Assembly: GCF_001660815.1 (NCBI RefSeq)
Contig: NZ_LYMI01000041.1
Coordinates: 1-32,437 of the forward strand
Length of the DNA stretch: 32,437 bases
Source: Xanthomonas nasturtii
GTDB taxonomy: Bacteria > Pseudomonadota > Gammaproteobacteria > Xanthomonadales > Xanthomonadaceae
Direction: 5' to 3'
The notes under the pieces are model-generated. The model saw nothing but the letters and a program-made list of their open reading frames with translations, was not told the DNA's origin and ran no database searches. Position numbers and translations under genes: made by a program. This document shows positions 25,242-32,437 of this stretch, in pieces (positions within the stretch are counted from its first letter, which is position 1; the number at the start of each line of letters is the position of its first letter).

Positions 25242-26294
25242 ATGGATGTCGCCGTCCCCGCCCTGCCGCTGCATTGCACCTTCGCCGCCGCCGATTGGCA
25301 GCGCCTGGCCCAGCACTGGCATGCGGTGGCGCTAAGCAGCGAGGTCAGCGAGGCGCCGTTCAAGGCCACCCTGCTGGACGAGCCGCTGGTGCTGTACCGG
25401 CTGGGCAGCGAGCTGGTGGCCGCGCGCGACGTCTGCCCGCACCGCGGCGTGCCGCTGAGCATGGGCACGGCCGATGGCGGCGGCGTGGTGTGCGCCTATC
25501 ACGGGCTCCGTTTCGGAAGCGGTGGGCGCTGCAACCACATCCCGGCCAGCCCCAGCCAGAACATCCCGGCCAAGATGCGCCTGCATACCTATGCGGTGGC
25601 CGAGCGCTACGGGTTGATCTGGGTGTGCCTGTCCAAACCGGCCGGAGTGAGCGATGCGGAAATCCAGATTCCGCCAATGCCCGGTTGGGACGAAGACGGC
25701 TTTCAGCAGATCGTGTGCCCGGCCTTCGACATCGGCGGCAGCGCCGCACGCCAGCTGGAAGGCTTCATCGACGTGGCGCATTTCGCCTTCGTGCACACCG
25801 CCACCTTCGCCCAGCCGGACAAGCGCGAAGTGCCGGCCTACACCACCACCGAAACGCCGACCGGCTTCAATGCCGATTACCTCAGCAGCGTGGCCAATTA
25901 TTCGGTGGACATGCCGCTGCCGGACGTAGACCCCAACTTCCAGTGGCTGCGCCATTTCGAAGTGCACCTGCCATTCACTGCCACGCTCACCATCCACTTC
26001 CCGGTGCCGGGCAAGCGGCTGGTGATCATGAACGCGGCCAGCCCGGTCTCAAAGCGCAAGACCCGGCTGCTGGTGCCGATCGCGCGCAATTTCGACACCC
26101 ATCTGCCGGTGGAAGACGTGCATGCCTTCAACCTGCGCGTGTTCGAAGAAGACCGTGCCATGGTCGAAGCGCAGCGGCCGGAATATCTGCCGCTGGACCC
26201 CTTGCTGGAAGTGCACATCCCGGCCGACCGCAGTTCCATCGCCTATCGCCGTGGGCTGCGTAGCCAGGGCTACAGCGACTTTTTCCTGCGTTGA
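25242..26294 (+). CDS. Rieske non-heme iron oxygenase, N-/O-demethylase type
   Basis: A 350-residue oxygenase component. The Rieske [2Fe-2S] ligands are C65, H67, C84 and H87 (CPHRGVPLSMG ... CAYHGL). The mononuclear iron site is D177-x2-H180-x4-H185 (FIDVAHFAFVH), with the carboxylate ligand further on not identified. VAERYGLIWVCL and the C-terminal EEDRAMVEAQRPEYLPLDPL resemble VanA/NdmA-type demethylases, which remove O- or N-methyl groups, rather than ring-hydroxylating dioxygenases, which need a beta subunit; none is present. From memory, the N-terminal part resembles caffeine demethylase NdmA (ERYGLIW, conserved IP-K and spacing). Followed by its reductase 17 bases later, and by purine transport and hydrolysis genes. 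Substrate unknown. Confidence 0.88.
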   Translation: MDVAVPALPLHCTFAAADWQRLAQHWHAVALSSEVSEAPFKATLLDEPLVLYRLGSELVAARDVCPHRGVPLSMGTADGGGVVCAYHGLRFGSGGRCNHIPASPSQNIPAKMRLHTYAVAERYGLIWVCLSKPAGVSDAEIQIPPMPGWDEDGFQQIVCPAFDIGGSAARQLEGFIDVAHFAFVHTATFAQPDKREVPAYTTTETPTGFNADYLSSVANYSVDMPLPDVDPNFQWLRHFEVHLPFTATLTIHFPVPGKRLVIMNAASPVSKRKTRLLVPIARNFDTHLPVEDVHAFNLRVFEEDRAMVEAQRPEYLPLDPLLEVHIPADRSSIAYRRGLRSQGYSDFFLR

Positions 26295-26311
26295 CGGCCG
26301 AGGACGACACC

Positions 26312-27271
26312 ATGCAATTGCACGAAGTCCGCGTTGCCGACGTCGTCGATCAAGGCCACCGCCAACGCGCGATCCGGCTGGAACCGGTGGGCGCGCAGTT
26401 GCCGGCGTTCGAGGCCGGTGCGCATGTGGACCTGCACCTGCCGGATGGCTTGATTCGCCAATATTCCATCGCCAGCGCGCCGCATGTGCGCGACCACTAT
26501 CTGTTGTGCGTCAAGCTGGCCGACGCCTCGCGCGGCGGCTCACGGCATCTGTGCGAGCAGCTCGCCCCCGGCGACCGCCTGCGTATTTCCACACCGCGCA
26601 ATCTGTTCCCGCTGCACCCGGGCGAACGTCATGTGTTGCTGGCCGCCGGCATCGGCATCACGCCGCTGCTGTCGATGGCCGAAGCACTGGAAGCACGCGG
26701 CGAGGCGTTCGCGCTGCATTACTACGCGCGCCGGCATGCCGATGTGGCATTCGTGCAGCGCCTGCAACAAGGTTTTACGCATGGGCAGGTGGAAGTCCAT
26801 CTGAGCGACGGCGGGCAGAGCCCACGCGTACATGTGCCCGCGGAATTGGGCCAGGCGCGTGCGCAAGACCAGCTGTATTTGTGCGGGCCAGCGGCGTTCA
26901 TGGACCACTTCACCGCGCTGGCAAAGGCGCATGGCTGGACGGCGGCGCAGCTGCATCGCGAACACTTCGCCGCTGCCGCGCCCAGCCCTGCCCATGATGC
27001 AGACAGCGCCTTCGAAGTGGAGCTGGCTGCCAGCGGCCGCGTGGTGCAGGTGCCGGCCGCTTGCAGCATTGCCAGCGCCTTGCTGGACGCCGGCATCGCG
27101 GTGCCGCTGTCGTGCGAACAAGGCATGTGCGGCGCCTGCCTGACCGGCGTGGTTGCCGGGCTGCCGGATCACCGCGACAGCGTACTCAGCGACGCCGAAC
27201 GTGCCGGCAATCGGCAGATGACCGTGTGCTGCTCGCGTAGCCGCTCGCAGCGGTTGGTGCTGGATCTTTGA
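26312..27271 (+). CDS. VanB-type FMN/[2Fe-2S] oxygenase reductase
   Basis: A 319-residue reductase passing electrons from NAD(P)H through FMN and a plant-type [2Fe-2S] cluster to the Rieske oxygenase. Order of domains: flavin-binding RQYSIAS (49-55), nucleotide-binding AAGIGITPLLSM (111-122) and LYLCGPAAFMDH, then the C-terminal ferredoxin CEQGMCGACLTGV with a final Cys in MTVCCS. This is the phthalate dioxygenase reductase/VanB layout. ATG at 26312 follows GAGGA; a TTG overlapping the oxygenase stop would add seven residues. Same operon as the oxygenase. Confidence 0.92.
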   Translation: MQLHEVRVADVVDQGHRQRAIRLEPVGAQLPAFEAGAHVDLHLPDGLIRQYSIASAPHVRDHYLLCVKLADASRGGSRHLCEQLAPGDRLRISTPRNLFPLHPGERHVLLAAGIGITPLLSMAEALEARGEAFALHYYARRHADVAFVQRLQQGFTHGQVEVHLSDGGQSPRVHVPAELGQARAQDQLYLCGPAAFMDHFTALAKAHGWTAAQLHREHFAAAAPSPAHDADSAFEVELAASGRVVQVPAACSIASALLDAGIAVPLSCEQGMCGACLTGVVAGLPDHRDSVLSDAERAGNRQMTVCCSRSRSQRLVLDL

Positions 27272-27538
27272 ACGCGGTCATTGGGGTGCACGTGCGCGTC
27301 TGCCATGACATCGCGCGGGCCGGTGGCTGTGCGTGCCCGGCCCAGGACTGCCTGTTGTCTGTTGACCGCTTCGCAAGCGCATTCCGTGCCCGATGTCCGT
27401 GGCAAGCGCAGCGCAGCAGGGCAAGATGGGCGGCCCGCTTGGGTGCGCAGCCACCACGCGCCGTCCCGTCACGATGAGATGCCTGCCGATGTTCGTTTGT
27501 CTTGCCGTCGCCCGGCGCCACACCCAGAGCGCACGCTG

Positions 27539-28852
27539 ATGCGCTGGCCGGGGTTTTCGCTCGCTGCCAACGGCAGCACCGTGCGCACCGAAGTACTGGC
27601 CGGTGCCACCACTTTCCTGACGATGGCCTACATCGTCTTCGTCAACCCCGACATCCTGGCCACCACCGGCATGGATCACGGTGCGGTGTTCGTGGCCACC
27701 TGCCTGGCCGCCGCACTCGGCTCGCTGTTGATGGGCGTGCTGGCCAACTACCCCATCGGCATGGCACCGGGCATGGGCTTGAACGCGTTCTTCGCCTTCA
27801 GCGTGGTCGGCACATTGGGCTACAGCTGGCAGCAGACCCTGGGGCTGGTGTTCGTGTCCGGCTGCGTCTTCCTGCTGCTCACCATCACCGGTGCGCGGCG
27901 CTGGTTGGTGGACGGCATTCCACCGGCCTTGCGCAGCGCCATTGCGGTGGGTATCGGCCTGTTTCTGGCCTTGATCGGGCTGCAGAAGGCCGGGTTGGTG
28001 GTGGCGCACCCGCAGACCTTGCTGACGCTGGGCGATCTGCATCGGCCCGAGCCGCTGCTTGCCTTGGCCGGGTTGCTGCTGATCGGCGTGCTGGAGCTGC
28101 GCCGCGTGCGGGGCGCCATGCTGCTCGGCATTCTGGCCATCACCGTGGCGGCGTTGGCGTTGGGGCTAGTGCAGTACACCGGCGTGCTGTCGCTGCCGCC
28201 GAGCCTGGCGCCCACCGTGTTGCAGCTGGATATCGTGGGCGCCTTGCACGGCCATGGCGGCAGCGGCGCGCTCACCGCCGTGCTGCACGTGGTGCTGGTG
28301 TTCGTGCTGGTGGAAATGTTCGACGCCACCGGCACGCTGATGGGCGTGGCACAACGCGCCGGCCTGCTGCACACGCCTGCGCAGCGCCGCCAGTTCGACC
28401 GCGCCCTGCTTGCCGACAGCACCGCCATCCTGGCCGGCTCGCTGCTCGGCACCTCCAGCACCACCGCGTATGTGGAAAGCGCCGCCGGCGTGCAGGTGGG
28501 TGGGCGCACCGGCCTGACCGCGCTGGTGGTTGCCGCGCTGTTCTTGCTTGCGCTGCTGTTCTCGCCGCTGGCCGCCATGGTGCCGGCCTATGCCACCGCA
28601 CCGGCACTGATCTACCTGGCCTCGGTGATGCTGCGCGAATGCACGCAGGTCCAGTGGGACGACGTGGGCGACGCGTTGCCGGCGGCCATCTGCATGCTGG
28701 CCATGCCGCTCACCTATTCCATTGCCACCGGGCTGGCGTTCGGCTTCATCACCTACGCAGCCCTCAAACTCGGCAGTGGGCGCTGGCGCGGCGTGCACCC
28801 GGCAACCTGGGCGATCGCCGGCTTATTCGTGCTGCGCTATGCGCTTGACTGA
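27539..28852 (+). CDS. NCS2-family purine permease (AzgA/GhxP-like)
   Basis: A 437-residue inner-membrane permease of the AzgA-like branch of NCS2, which takes up adenine, guanine or hypoxanthine with protons. Signatures: VLAGATTFLTMAYIVFVNPD near the N-terminus, GMAPGMGLNAFFAFSVVGT, LVEMFDATGTLMGVAQRAG and LLGTSSTTAYVESAAGVQVG, with about 12-14 hydrophobic segments. The start MRWPGFSLAANGS is preferred; the open frame extends upstream through non-coding-looking sequence. The gap of 267 bases to the reductase shows no clear promoter or terminator, so it could be read from the oxygenase promoter or from its own. Followed by adenosine deaminase-like and nucleoside hydrolase genes, making purine uptake the likely role. 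Confidence 0.92.
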   Translation: MRWPGFSLAANGSTVRTEVLAGATTFLTMAYIVFVNPDILATTGMDHGAVFVATCLAAALGSLLMGVLANYPIGMAPGMGLNAFFAFSVVGTLGYSWQQTLGLVFVSGCVFLLLTITGARRWLVDGIPPALRSAIAVGIGLFLALIGLQKAGLVVAHPQTLLTLGDLHRPEPLLALAGLLLIGVLELRRVRGAMLLGILAITVAALALGLVQYTGVLSLPPSLAPTVLQLDIVGALHGHGGSGALTAVLHVVLVFVLVEMFDATGTLMGVAQRAGLLHTPAQRRQFDRALLADSTAILAGSLLGTSSTTAYVESAAGVQVGGRTGLTALVVAALFLLALLFSPLAAMVPAYATAPALIYLASVMLRECTQVQWDDVGDALPAAICMLAMPLTYSIATGLAFGFITYAALKLGSGRWRGVHPATWAIAGLFVLRYALD

Positions 28853-28891
28853 CGCGCGCCTGCGCGCGCGACGTCTGCGTGCAGGCGCGTC
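28851..28891 (+). repeat. Imperfect hairpin between permease and deaminase genes
   Basis: GACG-CG-CGCCTGC pairs with GCAGGCG-CGTC across a GC-rich loop, with a small bulge. The hairpin starts at the permease stop codon and lies about 90 bases before the deaminase start. No U-tract; it may protect the upstream mRNA or attenuate read-through. Confidence 0.45.
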
Positions 28892-28980
28892 ATCGGCTGG
28901 CCGCGCGGCGTGCTGGCAGGCAAGCTACACCATCACCGGCGCTTGTACGCCGCCACCGCACTTTTGACCGAGCTTTCCGC

Positions 28981-30576
28981 ATGCCCCTTCTTCACCGCTG
29001 CCTGATCCTGAGCATGTGCGTCGTGTTGCCTGCCATCGCGCAGGCCCGCCCGGCATCCACAGCTGCGCAGCAACGCGAGCAACAGGTGGCGCACTTGTTC
29101 CGTGAGGCTGCCGGGCAACCTGCGCAATTACGCACCTGGCTGCAGGCCATGCCGAAAGGTGGCGATCTGCACAACCACCTCTCCGGCTCGGTGTATGCGG
29201 AGGAGTATCTGCAGTGGGCCAGCGACGATGGCGCCTGCGTGCAGCTGGACGACCTGAGCCTGCGCGCGCCACCGTGCGGTGCCGGCCAGGAACCGGCAAG
29301 CGGCCTGGCAGCACGCAACGCTGCGCTGTACGGCCGGGTGGTGGATTCGCTGTCGATGCGCAAGTTCCTGCCCAGCCCGGCGCAACCCACCGGCCACGGT
29401 CAGTTCTTCAGCACGTTCGGCAAGTTCGATGCCGTGGTGCGTGCCCGCGTTGCCGACACTGTGGCCGCGGTGCTGGACCAGGCTGCGCGCGACCGCGTGC
29501 CGTATGTGGAAATCATCGCCAACCCGCCGCAGATGGATCAGGCCGCAACGCGCATGCAGGCATTGCCCTGGAAGGGCGAGGACGACGCGGCCAATCTGCG
29601 CGCCTTGCAGGCCGACTTGCCGCCGCTGGTGCTGGCCGCGCAACACGCGCTTGCCGACACCGACGCCCAGGTGCGCCGTGTGCTGCGTTGCGACCAGGCC
29701 GACGCGCGCCCGGGCTGCTCGGTCGTTTACCGCTATGTACCCTACGTGTTGCGTGTGCTGCCGCAGCCGATGGTGTTCGGGCAGATGGCATTGGCGCATG
29801 CGTTGATTGCTGCCGGCGGCAGCCGCGCGGTGGCACTGAACATCGTCGCGCCGGAAGACAACCCGGTGGCGCTGGCCGATTACGCGCGGCATATGGCGAT
29901 GTTCCGCTTCTTCGCAACGCGCTACCCCGGTGTGCCGCTGTCGCTGCATGCCGGCGAGCTGGCGCTGGGGCTGGTGCCGCCGGTGCAGCTGCGCTCGCAT
30001 ATTCGCCAGGCCGTGGATGCAGGTGCACGCCGCATCGGCCATGGCGTGGATCTGCCCTATGAAGACGATGCGGATGCACTGCTGCAACGCATGCGGCGCG
30101 AACAGGTTGCGGTGGAGATCAATCTCACCAGCAACGATGTGATCCTGGGCGTCAAGGGCGCCACGCATCCGCTGGCGCTGTATCTGCGTGCCGGCGTGCC
30201 GGTGGTGTTGTCCACCGACGATGCCGGCGTCTCGCGTGCGGACATGACCCACGAATACCAGCGCGCGATGCAGGAACAAGGCATCGATTACCCCACGCTC
30301 AAGCAGCTGGCCCGCAATGGTCTGACTTACAGTTTTTTGCCGGGCACCAGCTTGTGGAGCGCCAACGGTAAAGCTGCGCACGCCTGCGCCACTGCACTGC
30401 AACGCGACACCGATGACGCCGCATGCCAGGCGTTTCGCCAAGGCAGCGAGAAGGCACGGCTGCAATGGCAGCTGGAATCCGACCTGGCGCAGTACGAACA
30501 CATGCTGTTGGCGCAACAACACGCTGGCGCATGCCAGGTGAGAGCGCGCTCGCGCGCGATGAAGCGTTACCGGTAA
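28981..30576 (+). CDS. Exported adenosine deaminase-family enzyme
   Basis: A 531-residue TIM-barrel deaminase, longer than bacterial Add (about 330-350) and like the secreted ADGF/CECR1 group, with a signal peptide (MPLLHRCLILSMCVVLPAIA, cleavage after QA). Zinc and catalytic motifs: MPKGGDLHNHLSGS (HxH), SLHAGELALG (metal His and catalytic Glu), RIGHGVDLPY (His) and VVLSTDDAGVS (Asp pair). It would convert adenosine or adenine nucleosides to inosine in the periplasm. The following nucleoside hydrolase could release the base for the AzgA-like permease. The last 11 codons (521-531, VRARSRAMKRYR) come from a palindromic repeat that overlaps the 3' end; see the repeat entry. Confidence 0.9.
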   Translation: MPLLHRCLILSMCVVLPAIAQARPASTAAQQREQQVAHLFREAAGQPAQLRTWLQAMPKGGDLHNHLSGSVYAEEYLQWASDDGACVQLDDLSLRAPPCGAGQEPASGLAARNAALYGRVVDSLSMRKFLPSPAQPTGHGQFFSTFGKFDAVVRARVADTVAAVLDQAARDRVPYVEIIANPPQMDQAATRMQALPWKGEDDAANLRALQADLPPLVLAAQHALADTDAQVRRVLRCDQADARPGCSVVYRYVPYVLRVLPQPMVFGQMALAHALIAAGGSRAVALNIVAPEDNPVALADYARHMAMFRFFATRYPGVPLSLHAGELALGLVPPVQLRSHIRQAVDAGARRIGHGVDLPYEDDADALLQRMRREQVAVEINLTSNDVILGVKGATHPLALYLRAGVPVVLSTDDAGVSRADMTHEYQRAMQEQGIDYPTLKQLARNGLTYSFLPGTSLWSANGKAAHACATALQRDTDDAACQAFRQGSEKARLQWQLESDLAQYEHMLLAQQHAGACQVRARSRAMKRYR

Positions 30577-30601
30577 CGCCATCCGCGCGCAAGCGCGCTC
30601 C
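30542..30601. repeat. Inverted REP doublet overlapping the end of the deaminase gene
   Basis: Two REP-like units face each other. Left: GAGCGCGC-TC-GCGCGCGATG (30542-30561). Right, inverted: ATCCGCGCGC-AA-GCGCGCTC (30581-30600). Between them lies a perfect 16-base palindrome GCGTTACCGGTAACGC (30564-30579) that contains the deaminase TAA. The halves match over about 29 bases with few differences, so the whole can fold as one long hairpin at the mRNA 3' end. The unit resembles the GTAGGAGCGCGCTTGCGCGCG repeats of Xanthomonas and Pseudomonas. Confidence 0.8.
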
Positions 30602-30663
30602 TGCACAGGCAACGTCCCGCTCCTCTCCGCTGCAATGCACTCAACCCTTACGACCAACGCGCA

Positions 30664-31848
30664 ATGACTTCACCACATACCGCCCCTTCCAAACGCCGCG
30701 TCATTCTTGAAGACGATATCGACGGCTTCACGCCTGCGCAGCTGCTGCTGTTGCAATCGCCCGACGTCGAGGTGCTGGGCATCAGCGCGGTGAGCGGCAA
30801 CATCTGGCGCGACGAAGTGCTGGCGCACACCTGCCGCCTGCTGGAGCTGGCCGGCCATCCGCAGATTCCGGTGCTGCCCGGCCCGGTGCATCCGCTGCTC
30901 AACAGCGAGCTGGCCACCGAACGCTGGGAAGCGCTGTACGGCAAGCTGGTCTGGAAAGGTGCGTGGACCAAGCATTGGGTGGAGGGCGACACCGTGCAAA
31001 GCGCGCCGCGCTATCACGCGCACGATGTGGTGCCGGATCTGGCACTGGGCAATCCCAGCGTGGTGCGCGCCTCCGACGAGCCGGCCGCGTTGTTCATGCT
31101 GCGCATGGTGCGCCAATACCCGGGCGAGGTGAGCATCATTGCCACCGGCCCGTTGACCAATCTGGCGCTGGCGCACTCGCTGGACCCGGCCTTCGCCACC
31201 CTGGCGCGCGAGTTGGTCTACATGGGCGGCAGCCTCAACCCGCGGCAGCAGCGCGACAGCCTGAGCGCTCGGCAATTCGCGCGCGAATTCGTCAACTCGC
31301 CGCGGCGCGAATTCAATCTGCGCTGGGACCCGGAAGCGGCCAGCATCGTCATGCGCGCACCGTGGCGCCAGATCACCATGGTGCCGGTGGACCCCTCCAC
31401 CGCCACCGAGCTCACGCCTGGGTTGCTGGCGCGCATGAGTGCGGCCGACACCACCATTGGCCACGCACTGCGCCGCCGCGAGCCGGGCTTTCCGATGTGG
31501 GACGAACTGGCCACGGCCGTATGGCTGCGCCCGGCGTTGGCGACGCACACCGAAACGCTCTACGTCGACACCAACACCGCTTTCGATGCCGGGTATGGCG
31601 ATAGTTTGTCGTGGGCGCCGGGGTACCAGCCCGGGCTGGGCGAACAGGCGCAGACGGTGGTGCGTGCGGTGGATATGCAGGCATTCGAGCAGTTATTGAT
31701 CGACCGCCTCACTGCGCCGCAGCCGCCGGCAGTCGGGTTGCCGCTCCCCCTTCTCCCACCGGGAGAAGGTGCCCGAAGGGCGGATGAGGGTACGCCAGCC
31801 CAGAAAGATGGGATGCCAGTCGAGTATGAAAACGAGCCAGTTAAATGA
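30664..31848 (+). CDS. Nucleoside hydrolase (IUNH family) with altered N-terminal metal motif
   Basis: A 394-residue N-ribohydrolase-fold protein, longer than the usual 310-340. Family features: VLGISAVSGNIWRDEVLAH, IPVLPGPVHPLL, VSIIATGPLTNLALAHSLDP, LVYMGGSL, EFNLRWDPEAASIVMRAPWR and FPMWDELATAVWL (the C-terminal Asp of the calcium site). Canonical proteins begin with DxDxGxDDAxA; here the same place reads ILEDDIDGFTPAQ, so the Asp pair is replaced by Phe-Thr. It may belong to a divergent subfamily or bind its metal differently. Residues after about 360 are encoded by an inserted palindromic repeat. It would release bases from nucleosides, which fits the neighbouring purine permease and deaminase. 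Confidence 0.85.
   Translation: MTSPHTAPSKRRVILEDDIDGFTPAQLLLLQSPDVEVLGISAVSGNIWRDEVLAHTCRLLELAGHPQIPVLPGPVHPLLNSELATERWEALYGKLVWKGAWTKHWVEGDTVQSAPRYHAHDVVPDLALGNPSVVRASDEPAALFMLRMVRQYPGEVSIIATGPLTNLALAHSLDPAFATLARELVYMGGSLNPRQQRDSLSARQFAREFVNSPRREFNLRWDPEAASIVMRAPWRQITMVPVDPSTATELTPGLLARMSAADTTIGHALRRREPGFPMWDELATAVWLRPALATHTETLYVDTNTAFDAGYGDSLSWAPGYQPGLGEQAQTVVRAVDMQAFEQLLIDRLTAPQPPAVGLPLPLLPPGEGARRADEGTPAQKDGMPVEYENEPVK
31746..31795 (+). repeat. Palindromic repeat inside the 3' end of the nucleoside hydrolase gene
   Basis: CCTTCTCCC-ACC-GGGAGAAGG (31749-31769) followed by TGCCCGAAGGGCGGATGAGGG is another copy of the repeat seen at 23886 and 24021. Here it is translated as part of the nucleoside hydrolase, giving a tail LPLPLLPPGEGARRADEG. 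Insertion removed the original stop and extended the protein by about 35 residues. Confidence 0.85.
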
Positions 31849-31877
31849 GCAACTGACACACCACCAACGCGCGGGGC

Positions 31878-31895
31878 ACCCTCACCCCAATCCCT
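31878..31895 (+). repeat. Half of an inverted-type repeat, interrupted by the IS110 element
   Basis: ACCCTCACCCCAATCCCT matches the start of unit B (ACCCTCACCCCAACCCCT at 23980-23997) except for one base, but the palindrome that should follow (CTCCCGCAGGAGAGGG) is missing. Instead the sequence changes to the leader of the IS110-family element. The other half should lie beyond the far end of the element. Confidence 0.65.
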
Positions 31896-31899
31896 TATC

Positions 31900-32102
31900 T
31901 CTTGGCGATCTGCCAGATTAGGTGTCGAGAGCCGGCGTGGTCGACCGATAACCCACAGGTCTAAACAACCGCGGGAGAGCGAGGTCGCCTCGCCGGGATC
32001 TCCTGGCAAACGCCCGAACAGTTGCTGGAGTTGGCACTCGTAACGATCAGGCTGGGCAGCCCAGGAGAGCTCTCGACCCTTCGAGCATAGCGGAGTTTTT
32101 CC
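31900..32102 (+). ncRNA. Possible bridge RNA region of the IS110 element
   Basis: IS110-group elements carry a structured noncoding bridge RNA between their left end and the recombinase gene; it pairs with target and donor DNA. This segment is non-coding and has stem-loops in line with that: GCGAGG-TCG-CCTCGC (31979-31993), CTGGG-CAG-CCCAG (32052-32064) and the 10-base palindrome GAGAGCTCTC (32065-32074). The identification is by family and position; loops matching the target were not worked out. Confidence 0.45.
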
Positions 32103-32437
32103 ATGGCATACGGCGTAGGTATCGATGTCAGCAAGCAGTGGTTGGATGTGCATGTGCATGGCTGCAAGGGCGAGCGGCGCTTCCCCAACACGGCGGCAGG
32201 TCTGCGCCAGCTGCGCAGCTGGCTGGGACACATGGAGCTGCACCAAGTGGTACTGGAAGCCACGGGCGGCTACGAACTGGCAGCGCTGGATGCGCTGCAT
32301 GCGGCCGGCTTGCCGGTGGCGCGTGTGAACCCTCGCCAGGCGCGTGACTTTGCCAAGGCCATCGGCCAACTAGCCAAGACCGACACCTTGGATGCGCGTG
32401 TGCTGGCGCAGATGGCGATGCTGTTATCACTCACGCC
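32103..32437 (+). CDS. IS110-family transposase/recombinase, N-terminal part (runs off the window)
   Basis: The first 111 residues of a DEDD recombinase with RuvC-like fold. Active-site candidates: D8 (GIDVSKQWLDV), E52 (VVLEATGGYE), D94 and D97 (QLAKTDTLDARVLAQ). VARVNPRQARDFAKAIGQLA is a classic IS110 stretch. The C-terminal Tnp_2 domain with the catalytic Ser lies outside the window. The enzyme works with a bridge RNA to choose and recombine target and donor sites. The ATG at 32103 follows CGGAG by about eight bases. No frameshift in the visible part, so this copy may be active. Confidence 0.93.
   Translation, partial: MAYGVGIDVSKQWLDVHVHGCKGERRFPNTAAGLRQLRSWLGHMELHQVVLEATGGYELAALDALHAAGLPVARVNPRQARDFAKAIGQLAKTDTLDARVLAQMAMLLSLT

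Larger units (their letters stand above)
31896..32437 (+). mobile_element. IS110-family insertion sequence, left end (cut by window edge)
   Basis: The transposase beginning at 32103 identifies the family. About 200 untranslated bases lie between the probable left end (near 31895, inside the repeat) and the start codon; long noncoding ends of this kind are normal for IS110. No terminal inverted repeats are expected or seen. The exact left end is uncertain by several bases, and the right end is outside the window. Confidence 0.75.

Noticed and set aside
29128..30657. 509-codon minus-strand frame opposite the deaminase gene
   Set aside because: Antisense shadow; the plus strand has complete zinc and catalytic motifs of the deaminase family.

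Overview
The window looks like chromosomal DNA of a plant-associated Xanthomonas (Gammaproteobacteria, Lysobacterales). Evidence: uniformly high G+C with strong third-position GC bias; protein families typical of the group (HxlR/QorB pair, OprO/P-like porin, secreted 'conditioned medium factor' hydrolase, an XVIPCD-type type IV secretion domain); and two kinds of Xanthomonas-style palindromic intergenic repeats. No rRNA, tRNA, CRISPR array or prophage was seen. The window is framed by two insertion sequences cut by its edges: the 3' end of an IS5-family element (left) and the 5' end of an IS110-family element (right).

Layout. 0-2.9 kb: a chemotaxis receptor translationally coupled to a small envelope protein, behind a very good FliA (sigma-28) promoter candidate. 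3.4-4.8 kb: divergent HxlR regulator / QorB-like quinone reductase (same arrangement as E. coli ytfH/ytfG) with a palindromic operator candidate. 5.6-7.0 kb: OprO/P-type porin. 7.1-12.1 kb: a methionine module with a folate-independent core methionine synthase (MesD), its DUF1852 partner (MesX) and an NADPH:FMN reductase on the minus strand, facing a divergent MetR-like regulator and a MetF-like protein. 12.4-14.3 kb: secreted alpha/beta hydrolase. 14.5-16.1 kb: purU, then a small stand-alone XVIPCD-like protein preceded by a 27-codon coupled ORF. 16.2-19.2 kb: sirtuin, old yellow enzyme and beta-hydroxyacid dehydrogenase in one probable operon. 19.5-22.2 kb: YnfM-type MFS exporter plus VOC protein, divergent from a LysR regulator. 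22.3-23.8 kb: a VOC protein and tatD, convergent. 23.9-24.1 kb: a cluster of palindromic repeats.

24.2-31.8 kb is the most suggestive accessory module: a LysR regulator divergent from a Rieske oxygenase of the N-/O-demethylase type and a VanB-type reductase, followed by an AzgA-like purine permease, an exported adenosine-deaminase-family enzyme and a nucleoside hydrolase. Together they could scavenge purine nucleosides and N-alkylated purines (methylated purines or cytokinins). The link of the oxygenase to purines is inference. The last two genes of this module end in tails encoded by palindromic repeats, and the IS110 element just beyond them appears to sit inside another such repeat, with a structured, untranslated 5' segment that could encode a bridge RNA.

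Most other long open frames in this GC-rich DNA are antisense or out-of-frame shadows of these genes and are not listed.
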